From the NCBI GenBank assembly GCA_038214135.1, contig JBBQSD010000005.1, forward strand, positions 41,260 to 105,259: DNA of 64,000 nucleotides, written 5' to 3'. Every line of letters starts with the position of its first letter. Position 1 is the first letter of the stretch. Under the pieces are notes generated by a model. The model saw only the letters and a list, made by a program, of their open reading frames with translations, searched no databases and had not been told where the DNA came from. Position numbers and translations under genes: made by a program. Positions 26,078-35,548 of this stretch are shown piece by piece. Origin of the DNA: JANLSE01 sp038214135 (GTDB taxonomy: Bacteria; Chloroflexota; Chloroflexia; Chloroflexales; Roseiflexaceae).

Positions 26078-26590
26078 TTAGGGTTTCTCGTCTTGTTCTG
26101 GTGTTTCGAAGGAAGCTAGCATGTGCCGTAGCACATCGCGGATCTGCACCTTTTCTTCAGCAGATAACGTTGCAAGCAAGCGTCGTTCGTTTTCCAGGTG
26201 TGCTTCTACTGCACGATTAACTCGATCAACACCCTCACTGGTTAACTGGATCAAGGTGCCGCGCCGATCTGTCGGATCTGGACAGCGCCGAACCCACCCC
26301 GCCTGTTCAAGGCGATCAATCCGATTGGTCATCGCACCCGATGAAAGCATCAGTGATCGAAACAATGCGGTTGGGGTGAGCTGATATGGCGCACCGGCGC
26401 GGCGTAATGTGGCCAGCACATCAAATTCGCCCCTGCCAAGGCCAAATGTCTGTAGCTCGCGCTCGATCTGCTGGCCGACATGCTGGGCAACCCGCGAGAG
26501 CCGCCCAATGATGCCCATCGGCTCGGGATCGAGATCGGGGCGCTCCCGCCGCCATTGTTGCAGAATGATGTCCACGCTATCGTTTTCCAT
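26078..26590 (-). CDS. MarR-family transcriptional regulator
   Basis: 170 residues. A helical dimerisation part (LSRVAQHVGQQIERELQTFG) is followed by the winged-helix DNA-binding domain: EFDVLATLRRAGAPYQLTP, LFRSLMLSSGAMTNRIDRLE (recognition helix) and AGWVRRCPDPTDRRGTLIQL (wing with the conserved DxRxxx). The C-terminal helix closes the dimer. Members repress efflux or detoxification genes and respond to phenolic ligands or oxidants. A possible dyad with CTATTA / TAATAG arms lies upstream at 26630-26654 and could be an operator (weak). The target genes are not evident. Confidence 0.88.
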   Translation of the reverse strand: MENDSVDIILQQWRRERPDLDPEPMGIIGRLSRVAQHVGQQIERELQTFGLGRGEFDVLATLRRAGAPYQLTPTALFRSLMLSSGAMTNRIDRLEQAGWVRRCPDPTDRRGTLIQLTSEGVDRVNRAVEAHLENERRLLATLSAEEKVQIRDVLRHMLASFETPEQDEKP

Positions 26591-26739
26591 AGCGCTATCC
26601 TACCATTCTCCCCTATTCGAGAGGTGCAGCTATTAGTTAAAAATACGTTAATAGTGAGATATTGCCGTAATGAACAGAGCGGGTCTCGCTTCATATAATA
26701 CAGGAGGTGACAGATCATTCATAAACTGAGCGAGGTTTC

Positions 26740-28560
26740 ATGCACTTCATCCATACTACTCAAACCCTACGCTTACTGCTCATCTGTGGGCTTGCAATTG
26801 CACTCTTACCAAGTAATGGATTGCGTGCAGCTGGGCAAATCGGTAATGGAACGCCAGGGAGTTGCACAGAAGCGGCGCTGCGCAGCGCGATAGCCAGTGG
26901 TGGTGGCATCAGCTTCAATTGTGGCGCTGGAATGGCTACGATTACGCTCACGAGTACGCTGGCTGTTTCAGAAAACGCAACAATTGATGGTGGTGGGCCG
27001 GATCAGGGTGGGCGCGTGACGCTGAGCGGTGGCGGCCAGACAACCATTATGAGTATTGAACCGGGGGTCACGTTCACGCTATCGAACCTGACAATCCGCG
27101 ATGGGCGTGATGTCAGCCCCGATCCAATGAACCAATTTGGTGGTGTTGGGGTCGGCAGTGGCGCAACCCTGACGGTCAACAACAGCCGATTTCTGAATAA
27201 TGATGGCGTCCCTGGCGGCACCGAACGGGGTGGCGGCGCGATCTCAACCGCACCCGATAGCACCGTGATTGTTCGCGATAGCGAATTCAGCGGCAACCAT
27301 GGGGTTAATGGCGGCGCAATCAATATGCTGCTCAGCTCACTCACTGTTGAGAACTCAACGTTTACCAACAACGATAGCCTTGTGGCAGCCTACAACATTC
27401 CCGATTATGTGACTGGCTATGGCGGTGCGATCTATGTTGATGGTGCTAGTCCCCATGGTGGAACTGGTGGCGAGTTGATTGTCCGTAACAGTAGCTTCAT
27501 CAATAACAAGGCCCGTGATCAGGGCGGCGCTATTCTGAGCTTCGTCTATAACGGTGATAGCACAACAATTGAGGGTTCGACCTTTACAGGCAATCGTGCC
27601 GGTTCAGCCCAGCAGGTTGGCATTGGCGGCGCGCTTCGGCACGGAAACGGCCCGCTGACCATCCGTGACTCGACGTTTGCGGATAATACGGTCTATGGCG
27701 ATGGTGGTGCGATCTGGGCTGGTGCAACTACCCCAGGGATCTTTAGTAATCTGACCATCACCAATAACCGGGCCGAAGCGGCCCCTAATCATCGCAGCTT
27801 TGGCGGCGCATTCTATATCACCGAAGGAACCTATAGCATCACCAATTCAACAATCGCAGGCAATTTCGCCGATCAGAGCGGTGGTGCAATCATCGGTGGT
27901 TCATCACCAATCGCTCTTAATAACACGATCATTGTCAATAACACAACCGCCATCGATAGTGGCTATGCCCGCCAGTGTGCGGCGAGCTTCAGTGGTGGCA
28001 ATAATCTGCAGTGGCCACCATTTGATCTGGATTTCAGCGGCTGCGGCGATGGCACAATTGTCGGTAATCCATTGCTTGCTGTGCTCGGCCCAAATGGTGG
28101 TGGATCGGCGACCATGGCCCTGGGGATTGGCAGCCCGGCGATCAATGCCGGCAACCCTGCCACCTGTACGGATACCGACCAGCGCGGTGCGGATCGGGTG
28201 GGAACCTGTGATATTGGCGCGTTCGAATATGGCGGTACACCATCATCAACCCCATTCCCTGCAACACCATCACTCAACCCGATCAATAATGGCGGTAGCC
28301 CGCTGTTCTCGATTGCCTGGAGCCGCAGCAGCCGGACGACATACTACGAGCTTGAGATTGCACCGCAGCCTACGACATCTGCCCCAACACGCTTGGTCAG
28401 CACATCCAGTACCTCACTGGCCTATGCACTCGACAAAGGTAGCTATAGCGTACGGGTGCGAGCCTGTAATAGCACCGGGTGCAGTGGCTATAGTAACGTG
28501 CAAGATTTCAGCGTCACCAGTTCGCCAAAGAATGTGTACCTGCCACTAAGTGTGAAGTAG
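26740..28560 (+). CDS. Secreted right-handed beta-helix (choice-of-anchor Q) protein ending in LPLSVK
   Basis: 606 residues. Signal peptide (LLLICGLAIALLPSNGLRAAG), then SCTEAALRSAIASGGGISFN and a right-handed parallel beta-helix with many TITNSTF / GGAIYVDG turns, as in polymorphic outer-membrane-like and choice-of-anchor Q proteins (PAINAGNPATC, DQRGADRVGTCDIGAFE at the end of the helix). A fibronectin-III-like domain follows (FSIAWSRSSRTTYYELEI). The last ten residues are KNVYLPLSVK. The genes at 49198 and 40686 end in LPLVVK and LPLIVK respectively, so this tail may be a common sorting tag. It probably acts outside the cell; function unknown. Confidence 0.85.
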   Translation: MHFIHTTQTLRLLLICGLAIALLPSNGLRAAGQIGNGTPGSCTEAALRSAIASGGGISFNCGAGMATITLTSTLAVSENATIDGGGPDQGGRVTLSGGGQTTIMSIEPGVTFTLSNLTIRDGRDVSPDPMNQFGGVGVGSGATLTVNNSRFLNNDGVPGGTERGGGAISTAPDSTVIVRDSEFSGNHGVNGGAINMLLSSLTVENSTFTNNDSLVAAYNIPDYVTGYGGAIYVDGASPHGGTGGELIVRNSSFINNKARDQGGAILSFVYNGDSTTIEGSTFTGNRAGSAQQVGIGGALRHGNGPLTIRDSTFADNTVYGDGGAIWAGATTPGIFSNLTITNNRAEAAPNHRSFGGAFYITEGTYSITNSTIAGNFADQSGGAIIGGSSPIALNNTIIVNNTTAIDSGYARQCAASFSGGNNLQWPPFDLDFSGCGDGTIVGNPLLAVLGPNGGGSATMALGIGSPAINAGNPATCTDTDQRGADRVGTCDIGAFEYGGTPSSTPFPATPSLNPINNGGSPLFSIAWSRSSRTTYYELEIAPQPTTSAPTRLVSTSSTSLAYALDKGSYSVRVRACNSTGCSGYSNVQDFSVTSSPKNVYLPLSVK

Positions 28561-28565
28561 TATGC

Positions 28566-28677
28566 TATAGCAATCCTACCGGATTTGTAAAAAAGGGGCG
28601 GGGAGATTTCTTTCGGGGCTGCGCCCCAAGCCCCGCTTTGCGCGACGCGCCTTTACAACTCAAATAGGAATGCTATA
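28566..28677. mobile_element. MITE-like element, 112 bp
   Basis: Bounded by imperfect 13-bp terminal inverted repeats (TATAGCAATCCTA at 28566-28578, TAGGAATGCTATA at 28665-28677, one mismatch). It has inner inverted parts TTGTAAA / TTTACAA and a GC-rich core (GGGGCTGCGCCCC). No ORF is present. A diverged reverse-orientation relative is at 60115-60225. It begins 5 bp after the exoprotein stop and may serve as its terminator. Confidence 0.55.
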
Positions 28678-28967
28678 TATATTTCGCCATGTCGCAATGA
28701 CCACAACAGCTGAAGGGGTGGTCCGTGAACCGCCTGCCATGCACGATCATTACCTGATCATTGATTATCCATGCGGGTGTATCGCGATACGCCCCTACCA
28801 TGACCTTTGCTCACTTGTTCTTTCGTTTTCTTGTTCCCTTGTTTCCTTGTTCCCTCGCACGTCACACATCTGTAAGAATCTAACTCCTCGATGCGTAAGT
28901 TCCTTCAGTCATTATTGAACCTGTCATACGAAATCTGTGACACGAATGGTGATGAATGGAGGAACCC
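28678..28967. other. Intergenic region after the MITE-like element
   Basis: No gene. It includes GGTCCGTGAACCGCCTGCCATG (28721-28742), a diverged half-copy of the GGTTCGCGAACC family, CGGGTGTATCGCGATACGCCC (28775-28795), a palindrome with core GTATCGCGATAC, and CTTGTT/CTTGTTCC short repeats (28810-28860). The RBS GGAGG of the DM13 gene is at about 28958. Confidence 0.5.
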
Positions 28968-29579
28968 ATGCTGACGAACATGCGTAAAAATTGGGATATG
29001 ATGTCGCCGGTTGCCAAAGTACGGCGGGTCGTCGCGATTGGATTAGTATTGTTTGGGATCTGGGCATTGAGTCCCTATCTGTATAATCGCCCTGTCTCAG
29101 AGGCCTTCCCATCAACGAGTACTGCACCCGCGATGGCGGATGCCGCGCCAACAGCAATCCCCGCACTGGTCGATGTCGCGCCGACCGCAATACCGGCGAT
29201 AGCAGATGTCGCGCCGACCGCCGTTGTCGTAACTGAGCCGGTTGTTCTAACCAAAGGCAGTTTTATTGCTGGCAAAATACCAGGTGATCGCGCCGAGGGA
29301 ACGGCAACAATCTATCGGCTTGCGGATGGCAAGCGGGTATTACGGCTGGAAGGGTTCAGCACAACAAATGGCCCTGATCTTGTTATCGCGCTGCATTCTG
29401 GTGCAAACCCCGAAACCGATCAGGGTCAATACCTGGTTTTGGCAGGACTCAAGGGCAACCAGGGCGATCAGAACTATGAACTACCAGCTGACGTTGATCA
29501 GAGCACGTATGGCTCGGTTGTGATCTGGTGCCGAACCTTCAATATCGTGTTTGGCTATGCAACCCTGAATGATGTATAG
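28968..29579 (+). CDS. DM13-domain exported protein
   Basis: 203 residues from ATG 28968, which has TGGAGGAACCC upstream. One N-terminal membrane anchor (VVAIGLVLFGIWALSPYLY), a low-complexity linker of three near-identical units (ADVAPTAIPA), then a DM13 domain: KGSFIAGKIPGDRAEGTATI, YRLADGKRVLRLEGFSTTNG, PDLVIALHSG, LKGNQGDQNYELP and VVIWCRTFNIVFGYATL, containing the conserved Cys near the end. DM13 domains may bind a cofactor or take part in redox reactions at the cell surface. It stands alone. Confidence 0.85.
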   Translation: MLTNMRKNWDMMSPVAKVRRVVAIGLVLFGIWALSPYLYNRPVSEAFPSTSTAPAMADAAPTAIPALVDVAPTAIPAIADVAPTAVVVTEPVVLTKGSFIAGKIPGDRAEGTATIYRLADGKRVLRLEGFSTTNGPDLVIALHSGANPETDQGQYLVLAGLKGNQGDQNYELPADVDQSTYGSVVIWCRTFNIVFGYATLNDV

Positions 29580-29981
29580 CATATATGAATAAAAACTGAA
29601 TAATTCCTGAGCTTGCAAACATGGGCGAATCGAGTGGATACTAATGCCATTGATGATACTAGCGAGCATTGATCAGCATTGATGACTATTGGAGGATGCT
29701 ATGCCATTTCCTTGGCTGATTGTGCACCAATCGCACGGATAGACAATGACCGTAGGGGCGGATTGCATCCGCCCACAACGATTGCCGCATTGGGAAACGG
29801 TGGCCGGAGTGGAAGAGTAGTTCGGGCCAAGGGGTTCTGTAGTTCCGTAGTTCTCGGTTCTGCAGTTCCGCAGTTCTGTGGTTCGGGAATGGCACGTATC
29901 TTGCTAGAAACTGAATGGATAATATGCAGGTATGAGCATCAACAGGCATGTCCGTAACCAGACACACTACAGGAGATACAT
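29580..29981. repeat. Intergenic region with short repeats
   Basis: No gene. It shows GATCAGCATTGATGA units (29661-29685), GTAGGGGCGGATTGCATCCGCCC (29751-29774; stem GGGCGGAT/ATCCGCCC-type, a member of the GTAGGGGCG family) and TTCTGTAGTTCCGTAGTTCTCGG with TTCTGCAGTTCCGCAGTTCTGTGG (29836-29883), related to the units near 12240. The RBS AGGAG for the next gene is at about 29970. Confidence 0.5.
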
Positions 29982-30227
29982 ATGATTAGCTGCCCGAAAT
30001 GTGATAATCCTACGCGAACAAGCGAATTGGTGACGCCAATGGGGCCTGTGATGCTGGCAGGCACACTGAGCCTGGATCCCCAACCAATCATCGCCCAGGT
30101 TTGCACGGCATGTGGCTATATTGAACTCTATGCACCCCAGACGATCAGCCACATAGCCACCGAGCGCACCAGTGCTGCCGAACACGATCTGCCCGAAGTT
30201 GGCCTTGCATCCGTTCCGGCAGCATAG
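29982..30227 (+). CDS. Small zinc-ribbon protein
   Basis: 81 residues. MISCPKCDN near the start and VCTACGYIELY near residue 41 give two CxxC knuckles spaced as a zinc ribbon, seen in many short bacterial proteins of unknown function. The rest is unremarkable, with an Ala/Glu-rich tail. ACAGGAGATACAT precedes the ATG. The gene ends just before a hairpin terminator shared with the convergent kinase gene. Confidence 0.65.
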   Translation: MISCPKCDNPTRTSELVTPMGPVMLAGTLSLDPQPIIAQVCTACGYIELYAPQTISHIATERTSAAEHDLPEVGLASVPAA

Positions 30228-30230
30228 CCA

Positions 30231-30256
30231 TAGAGACGCAAGATATTGCGTCTCTA
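30231..30256. terminator. TAGAGACGCAA hairpin between convergent genes
   Basis: 11-bp perfect stem (TAGAGACGCAA / TTGCGTCTCTA) with a GATA loop. It lies between the zinc-ribbon gene (+) and the Ser/Thr kinase (-). A nearly identical, longer copy lies between another convergent pair at 37931-37964. There is no T-tract, so termination is inferred from position and recurrence. Confidence 0.55.
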
Positions 30257-30344
30257 CGGCGGATAAAATCTGGTATAACGCATTCAGCGTCCCAACTCAA
30301 TCTGCGAAATCTGCGGATATACTCTGAAAGCTGAAAGCTGCTGA

Positions 30345-33300
30345 TCAGCGTTTCATCATAAAGGTATCGGTTCGATCAGCGCGGCCACTCGTATCGGTAT
30401 AGTGATCGAATGTTGTGATCTTCAACAGTTCCCCAGAACGCTCAATCACGATCTTTGTCACCTTAAAACTAAAGGTATAGGTTGCCTGAAGCACTGGTGG
30501 CGTAAATGGCGCAATCGGCGATACCCCACCAACACTGTTGGTCCAATCACAATCGGTTGGGTGGCACTTGCCATACCCATCGATTTTAAGGTTATTCGCG
30601 TCGCGCTGCGTGATCACAATCCGCGTTGTTCCTGATGTTGCGCTATCAATATTGCTCCAATTTCCAATAAAATCCGCCATTGCATAGCCAATTGGCAGCG
30701 CTGTGCTCGTTGGTGTCGGGGTACTGGTTGGCGTATTGGTTGGCACGACCAATGCCGTCTGCGTCATCGCTGCCTGTGCCGTCTGTTGTGCAGCTATCTC
30801 AGCGGCCTGTGCAGTTTGGGCAGCAGCCACCTGGGATGTCTGCTGCGCCATAGCCTGTGCGGTTTGCTGTTCGACCTGAGCCGTTTGAGCGGCAGCAAGC
30901 CCCTGCTGCGCGGCAACTGCTGTGAGTTGAATATTTGCCTGCGATGTTGCCTGAATGCCAAGTTGCGCCTGGGATGTTTGCTGCGCCACAGTCTGTGCGG
31001 TTTGCTGTTCTGCCCCAGCCGTCTGAAAGACCTGAACCGTCTGCTGTGCTAGGATATCCGCGGTGCCCTGGGTAGCTAGTGCATTCAGTTGTTGTGCGGT
31101 GGCCGTTTGCTGGGCGGCATTTCGTTGGGCGGTTGATGTTGCGTCAATTCCGGCAACCTCGGTTCCACGGGTTGCAGTACCGAGTATTGCGAGCTGCTCA
31201 TTTGTCGCTCGTGCCTCGGCGGTTGCAGTTGCATTATTGGGCTGCACGATCAACACCTGGTTGGCCAGCCAGCCGATTCCGCCACATGTCGCCAGCAACA
31301 GGAAGGTGAGTAATCCCAACAATGCTGGTGGAATCAATGGCCGCTGGACGAATTGTAGTCGTTCCATTTTTGGTTCACTGCCACCAACAAGCGTCAAACT
31401 GATAGTATGGTTGGTCGGGTTGCCAATCAGGCGGCGGGCCGTCGATGCCTGCATACTCACATCCGCCGATCCGCCTGGTTCGAGCGCGATACTGGCCGCA
31501 TCTATTCCGGCCTGCCCTGCTTGCCCAGCATGGGTAAAACGGTAGCGCAATGCGCTCAGATCATCCTCACCACGCAGGCTATAGCGTGCTGCCGCGTTGC
31601 CATCATTCCGCAATTGCAGGGTATAGGTTGCCTGATCGCGGCCCTGCGCGATCCGTGGCTGCACCGCCAATGCATTACCCATATATTCGACCACGGTCCA
31701 GCGCGCCTGTGCGATCCCAAATTCACCCTTACGTGCATGCTGCGCTTCGGCATAGATCGTCAGTTCATACTCGCCAGCGCGGCTTTCTGGTGCTCGCGGA
31801 ACATTGATTGTGAGCGTCATGGTTCCGGCATCGCTTGGGTTGATCTGCACCTGCGGCGGGTCAATCGTCAGCCAGGCGTCGGGCACACCCTCAATCCGTA
31901 GCGAATAGTGATCGACAAGCCGCCCCAGATTGCGGATCGTCACTGTCATGCTGGTTGGAATGCCTGGGGTGATCGCCAGGGTACTCTGGCTGAGCGAGAT
32001 CAGGATGTCATCGGAACCACGGATCATGCTGGTGGCCTGTGCTGGCGCTACCTGGGTGCTTTCTGCGCCAAGGCCATCGAGCGCCTGTTGCAATGCATCG
32101 GCTAGTTCATTGGCGCTCTGGTAGCGATCCTGTGGCTCACGAGCCAGGCAGCGCAGGATGATTTGCTCGATGGCCACTGGCAGAGCCGGGTTCAGGCTGC
32201 GCGGTGGCGGCGGGCTGGTGAACAAAATCTGGTAGATCGCCGCCGATGGGTTGTCGATCACATATGGTAATCTTCCGGTCGCAATCTCATACAGCACGAC
32301 CCCTAGCGCATAGATATCGGTACGGGCATCGACAGATTTGCCCGTAATCTGTTCTGGCGACATATAGGCGTGGGTGCCAAGCTGATTGCCGGTGCTCGTC
32401 AGGCGTGTGCCATCGGTCAGCGTTGCAATGCCAAAATCACTCAATTTGAGTTCATACTGCTCAACCGGAGCAGCTGCTGGGCGCGGCGCTGAAACCGCAG
32501 TCATGCCCAAGAGGCCACTCAAGAAATCATCAGTGGGTGCGACAGGGGGGATCGTAGTGCCTGGTGTACTTGATCGATCAAGTTTTCGTAGGAGCATGTT
32601 ATCTGGCTTGATATCGCGATGGACGACGCCCTGTTCGTGGGCATAGGCCAATCCAAGTGTTGCCTGCCGCGTTAATGCGAGGCCAAGTGCTAAGGGCCAG
32701 GGGTTGGTGGAGCGTCGTTCGAGTAAGCCACGCAGTGAGCCACCCCCCACAAGTTCCATCGCCAGAAAGAGCTGATTTCCATCCTCACCGGCCTCGTAGA
32801 CCGCAACAATATTCGGGTGATGCAACATGCCCGCGATCTGCGCCTCGCGCCGATGGAATCGCTGGCGCACCTTTGGATCGGAGGCCAGGTTCGGGTAGAG
32901 CAGCTTGAGCGCAACCAGTCGGCCATCGCGCTGATCGCGCGCCCGAAAGACCTCGCCCATGCCGCCTGCACCAAATGGCAGCGCCGTCTCAATCAGGTAT
33001 GGGCCAACCTGTCGTCCACCCGTTGGATCCAGAATTGCTGGCGTCTGGTTGGCCGGAAGCACAGCGGCTGGCAGTTCGGTTGGTGCCAACTGTGGATTTG
33101 TTGATGGCTGGATTGGTGTCTCAATCTCGGTTGATGCAAGCTGTGGATTCACTGGCGTCTGAACGATGGAATAGTGTGGTGGCACAGCGGAACTGCGTAG
33201 CACCTGATCGATTGCCTGTACCAACTCCTCGGCTGTCTGGTAGCGATCATCAGGCTTTTTCGCCAGGCAGCGCATGATCAGTTGCTCAACAACTGGCGAA

Positions 33301-34055
33301 AGCTCGGGATTAACTGATCGTGGGGGGCGCGGCGTTTCATTCACATGCTTGGCCATCACATCCTCACGATTAGAAGCCTGAAATGGCAGATATCCCGTCG
33401 CAATCTCGTACAGCACCACACCAAGCGCATAGATATCGGCGCGCTGATCGACTGGCTGACCAAGGCATTGTTCGGGGGCCATATAGTGTGGCGTACCCAT
33501 CACCGCGCCCGACATTGAGGTCAATCCGGTACTCTGCACCAGCCGCGCCAGGCCGAAATCGGTCAGTTTCAGGGTAAAGCGTGGCGGGCCGTTTGCTGGA
33601 TCGCCAATGCGCTGCAGCAGCATGTTATCTGGCTTGATATCGCGATGGATCACGCCCTGCTTGTGGGCATAGGCCAGCGCCTGTGCCGCCTGCTGGATCA
33701 GACCCAACGCCATCGTCAGCGGCATGGTGCGCCCAACCGATGCATACTTCTGCAGCAGTGATCGCAGATTGCCACCCTTGATCAGTTCCATCACCAGATA
33801 GGGGTATTCGCCCTGTTTCTCGAAATACAGCAGCTTCACAATATGCGGGTGATCGAGCCGTGCAATCGCCTGGGCCTCGCGCAGGAAGCGCTGCTCGAAG
33901 CTCGGAAAACGGGTATGATCACCGCGCATGATCTTGATCGCAACCAACTGTTCGGTATCCGCATGGCGGCCAGCAAAAACCGTCCCCATGCCACCGGCAC
34001 CGAGTTCCTGCTCGATCCGATAGGCCCCTAACTGCTTACCAACTAATGTATGCAT
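30345..34055 (-). CDS. Membrane Ser/Thr protein kinase with two kinase domains
   Basis: About 1236 residues from the ATG at 34055; its RBS-like GGGGGAT is 6 nt upstream, and an ATG at 34067 is an alternative. Kinase domain 1 (about 10-285): GAGGMGTVFAG, VAIKIM, HRDIKPDNMLL, LTDFGLARL, APEQ. Kinase domain 2 (about 360-690): GAGGMGEVFRA, VALKLL, HRDIKPDNMLL, LSDFGIATL, SPEQ. Both keep every catalytic residue. Two Ig-like beta domains (about 720-940), a membrane helix (LIPPALLGLLTFLLLATCGG), a long Gln/Thr/Ala-rich stretch (about 970-1110) and a C-terminal globular domain follow. It probably senses something outside through the tail. No substrate or partner phosphatase is nearby. Confidence 0.9.
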   Translation of the reverse strand: MHTLVGKQLGAYRIEQELGAGGMGTVFAGRHADTEQLVAIKIMRGDHTRFPSFEQRFLREAQAIARLDHPHIVKLLYFEKQGEYPYLVMELIKGGNLRSLLQKYASVGRTMPLTMALGLIQQAAQALAYAHKQGVIHRDIKPDNMLLQRIGDPANGPPRFTLKLTDFGLARLVQSTGLTSMSGAVMGTPHYMAPEQCLGQPVDQRADIYALGVVLYEIATGYLPFQASNREDVMAKHVNETPRPPRSVNPELSPVVEQLIMRCLAKKPDDRYQTAEELVQAIDQVLRSSAVPPHYSIVQTPVNPQLASTEIETPIQPSTNPQLAPTELPAAVLPANQTPAILDPTGGRQVGPYLIETALPFGAGGMGEVFRARDQRDGRLVALKLLYPNLASDPKVRQRFHRREAQIAGMLHHPNIVAVYEAGEDGNQLFLAMELVGGGSLRGLLERRSTNPWPLALGLALTRQATLGLAYAHEQGVVHRDIKPDNMLLRKLDRSSTPGTTIPPVAPTDDFLSGLLGMTAVSAPRPAAAPVEQYELKLSDFGIATLTDGTRLTSTGNQLGTHAYMSPEQITGKSVDARTDIYALGVVLYEIATGRLPYVIDNPSAAIYQILFTSPPPPRSLNPALPVAIEQIILRCLAREPQDRYQSANELADALQQALDGLGAESTQVAPAQATSMIRGSDDILISLSQSTLAITPGIPTSMTVTIRNLGRLVDHYSLRIEGVPDAWLTIDPPQVQINPSDAGTMTLTINVPRAPESRAGEYELTIYAEAQHARKGEFGIAQARWTVVEYMGNALAVQPRIAQGRDQATYTLQLRNDGNAAARYSLRGEDDLSALRYRFTHAGQAGQAGIDAASIALEPGGSADVSMQASTARRLIGNPTNHTISLTLVGGSEPKMERLQFVQRPLIPPALLGLLTFLLLATCGGIGWLANQVLIVQPNNATATAEARATNEQLAILGTATRGTEVAGIDATSTAQRNAAQQTATAQQLNALATQGTADILAQQTVQVFQTAGAEQQTAQTVAQQTSQAQLGIQATSQANIQLTAVAAQQGLAAAQTAQVEQQTAQAMAQQTSQVAAAQTAQAAEIAAQQTAQAAMTQTALVVPTNTPTSTPTPTSTALPIGYAMADFIGNWSNIDSATSGTTRIVITQRDANNLKIDGYGKCHPTDCDWTNSVGGVSPIAPFTPPVLQATYTFSFKVTKIVIERSGELLKITTFDHYTDTSGRADRTDTFMMKR

Positions 34056-34067
34056 GCCATCCCCCAT

Positions 34068-34326
34068 CTGCGTTCATGAGGTCATATTCATTGCGCTCAT
34101 ACAGAACATTGCCCCTATAGAACGAACAATAGCCGCTTTTTCCCTTGCCATTCATTCTTGGGATGGTATCGATGGCCAACCATCGCGTAGGGGCGAACCG
34201 CGTGTTCGCCCACATGGAGCCGTGCAACACCATCATCGTGGGCAGATACATTGGTCGGCCCTGACACAATGATCGGCATGGATATCCGTGCAAGATGGTA
34301 CGTCACGCCCTTTCATAAGTATAGAC
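34068..34326. other. Intergenic region with GTAGGGGCG-type repeats
   Basis: No gene. It includes GTAGGGGCGAACCGCGTGTTC followed by GCCC (34188-34211; stem GGGCGAAC/GTTCGCCC-type) and GGGCAGATACATTGGTCGGCCC (34240-34261), a diverged copy of the hairpin at 45476. These belong to palindromic repeats seen at 14534, 29751 and 45476. Confidence 0.5.
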
Positions 34327-34353
34327 TTGACAAAGTATTTATATTCGTATACC
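34327..34353 (+). promoter_or_regulatory. Putative promoter of the efe-like pair
   Basis: TTGACA (34327-34332) and TATACC (34348-34353) separated by 15 bp, in an AT-rich stretch (TATTTATATTC). It lies about 60 bp upstream of the lipoprotein ATG at 34416. The -35 is a perfect consensus, while the -10 and spacing are weak. No ferric-uptake operator was recognised. Confidence 0.45.
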
Positions 34354-34415
34354 CTAACCTCGCTTGTTCGTAGAGTCTAATAGATAGCCTATTGAACACA
34401 AAGAAGGAGGCTCAT

Positions 34416-35546
34416 ATGAGGCATCGCAAGTCAATTGGGATGTTTGTTGTGCTGCTACTGATGCTGCTTACCGCATGTGGATCGAATGGGCCAGGTAGTT
34501 CAGCAACGGTTCTGCCTGCAACAACCTTGCCCGCCAGTACTGGTTCATCAAGTGCCGACGGTAGCCGCCAGCCGGATCTTGCGGGAATCAAAACGTACCT
34601 GGTTGGCAAAACGAGTGCATTAAAACAGGCGACCACGCAGCTCAAGATTGCCAGCGATGCCTATTATACCAGTGCACAAGCGGCCAATTTCGATTATGCA
34701 ACCATGTGGAGCACCAACAAGGCGCAGACAATTGAACAGATTATGGCAGCCCGCACGGCCTGGATGGTTGCTAGCCCGCTCTATGAGCAATCCGAAGGTA
34801 TTGTTGCCGGGACACCCAGCCTGGTTGAATATGATGTCAATTTGGATGCGGGAAGCTCAGGGGTCGAGGGTGGTGAGAGTGTTGTCACATTCGATATTCA
34901 ATTGCCGAATGGTCGTGTTCTAGCAAAACCGGGCAACCTGTTTGGTGTAACAGAGACGACATTATGGGGCACGATTGCTGAATATACGATCAAGGATGTG
35001 CAAGCCGATTTCGATGGCGATGGCAGCATTACTTTTGGTGAGGTACTGCCAGATGCAGTTATTCTGAAGGGCAGCGTCGATACGCTCGCCCGCGTGGTTG
35101 GCGAGTTAATGGCGGCAGCAGCTGTTTGGCAGCCAACCGAGCAAGAAGCCTTTGGCGCATTGGTCGCCAATATCCCGACTGTCACCGATTTTGTGGAGGC
35201 GTGGAAGAATTCGCGCTTTGTGATTGGCGAACAGGGCAGCCGTGATTTTGCCGCAATCTCACGCCTATCCGATATCGAGGACAATATCACAAGTTGGCAG
35301 ACGATCTATAGCGGCCTGAGTCCGATGATCGCGCCAATTGACCCGCAGGCCGATCAGCGTATTCATGCTGGGCTTGGCGATATGAAGAGCTATTTTGCCG
35401 ATATCTATACCAAAGAACAGAGTGGCAGGCGCTACTCGCCAGAGGATGCAGATCTGATTGGCAGTGAGGCGCGTAACCGTGCAACCGCGATTGCTGGTGA
35501 GATCGCGCAGATTGCTGCCAAGCTCAATATTACGGTGAAGCAGTAA
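34416..35546 (+). CDS. EfeO/imelysin-like iron-uptake lipoprotein
   Basis: 376 residues from ATG 34416, which has AAGGAGGCTCAT upstream. The signal peptide ends in LTACGS (lipid Cys at 21), with a Ser/Thr-rich linker. The mature domain is helical. Features such as VVGELMAAAAVWQPTEQEAF, FVEAWKNSRF and SRLSDIEDNITSWQTIY match the EfeO/algP-type domain that binds iron for a ferrous/ferric permease in actinobacterial and other Efe systems. The stop is 2 bp from the next ATG, so the two are an operon. No EfeB-type Dyp peroxidase follows, so this may be a two-gene variant. Confidence 0.8.
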   Translation: MRHRKSIGMFVVLLLMLLTACGSNGPGSSATVLPATTLPASTGSSSADGSRQPDLAGIKTYLVGKTSALKQATTQLKIASDAYYTSAQAANFDYATMWSTNKAQTIEQIMAARTAWMVASPLYEQSEGIVAGTPSLVEYDVNLDAGSSGVEGGESVVTFDIQLPNGRVLAKPGNLFGVTETTLWGTIAEYTIKDVQADFDGDGSITFGEVLPDAVILKGSVDTLARVVGELMAAAAVWQPTEQEAFGALVANIPTVTDFVEAWKNSRFVIGEQGSRDFAAISRLSDIEDNITSWQTIYSGLSPMIAPIDPQADQRIHAGLGDMKSYFADIYTKEQSGRRYSPEDADLIGSEARNRATAIAGEIAQIAAKLNITVKQ

Positions 35547-35548
35547 AC

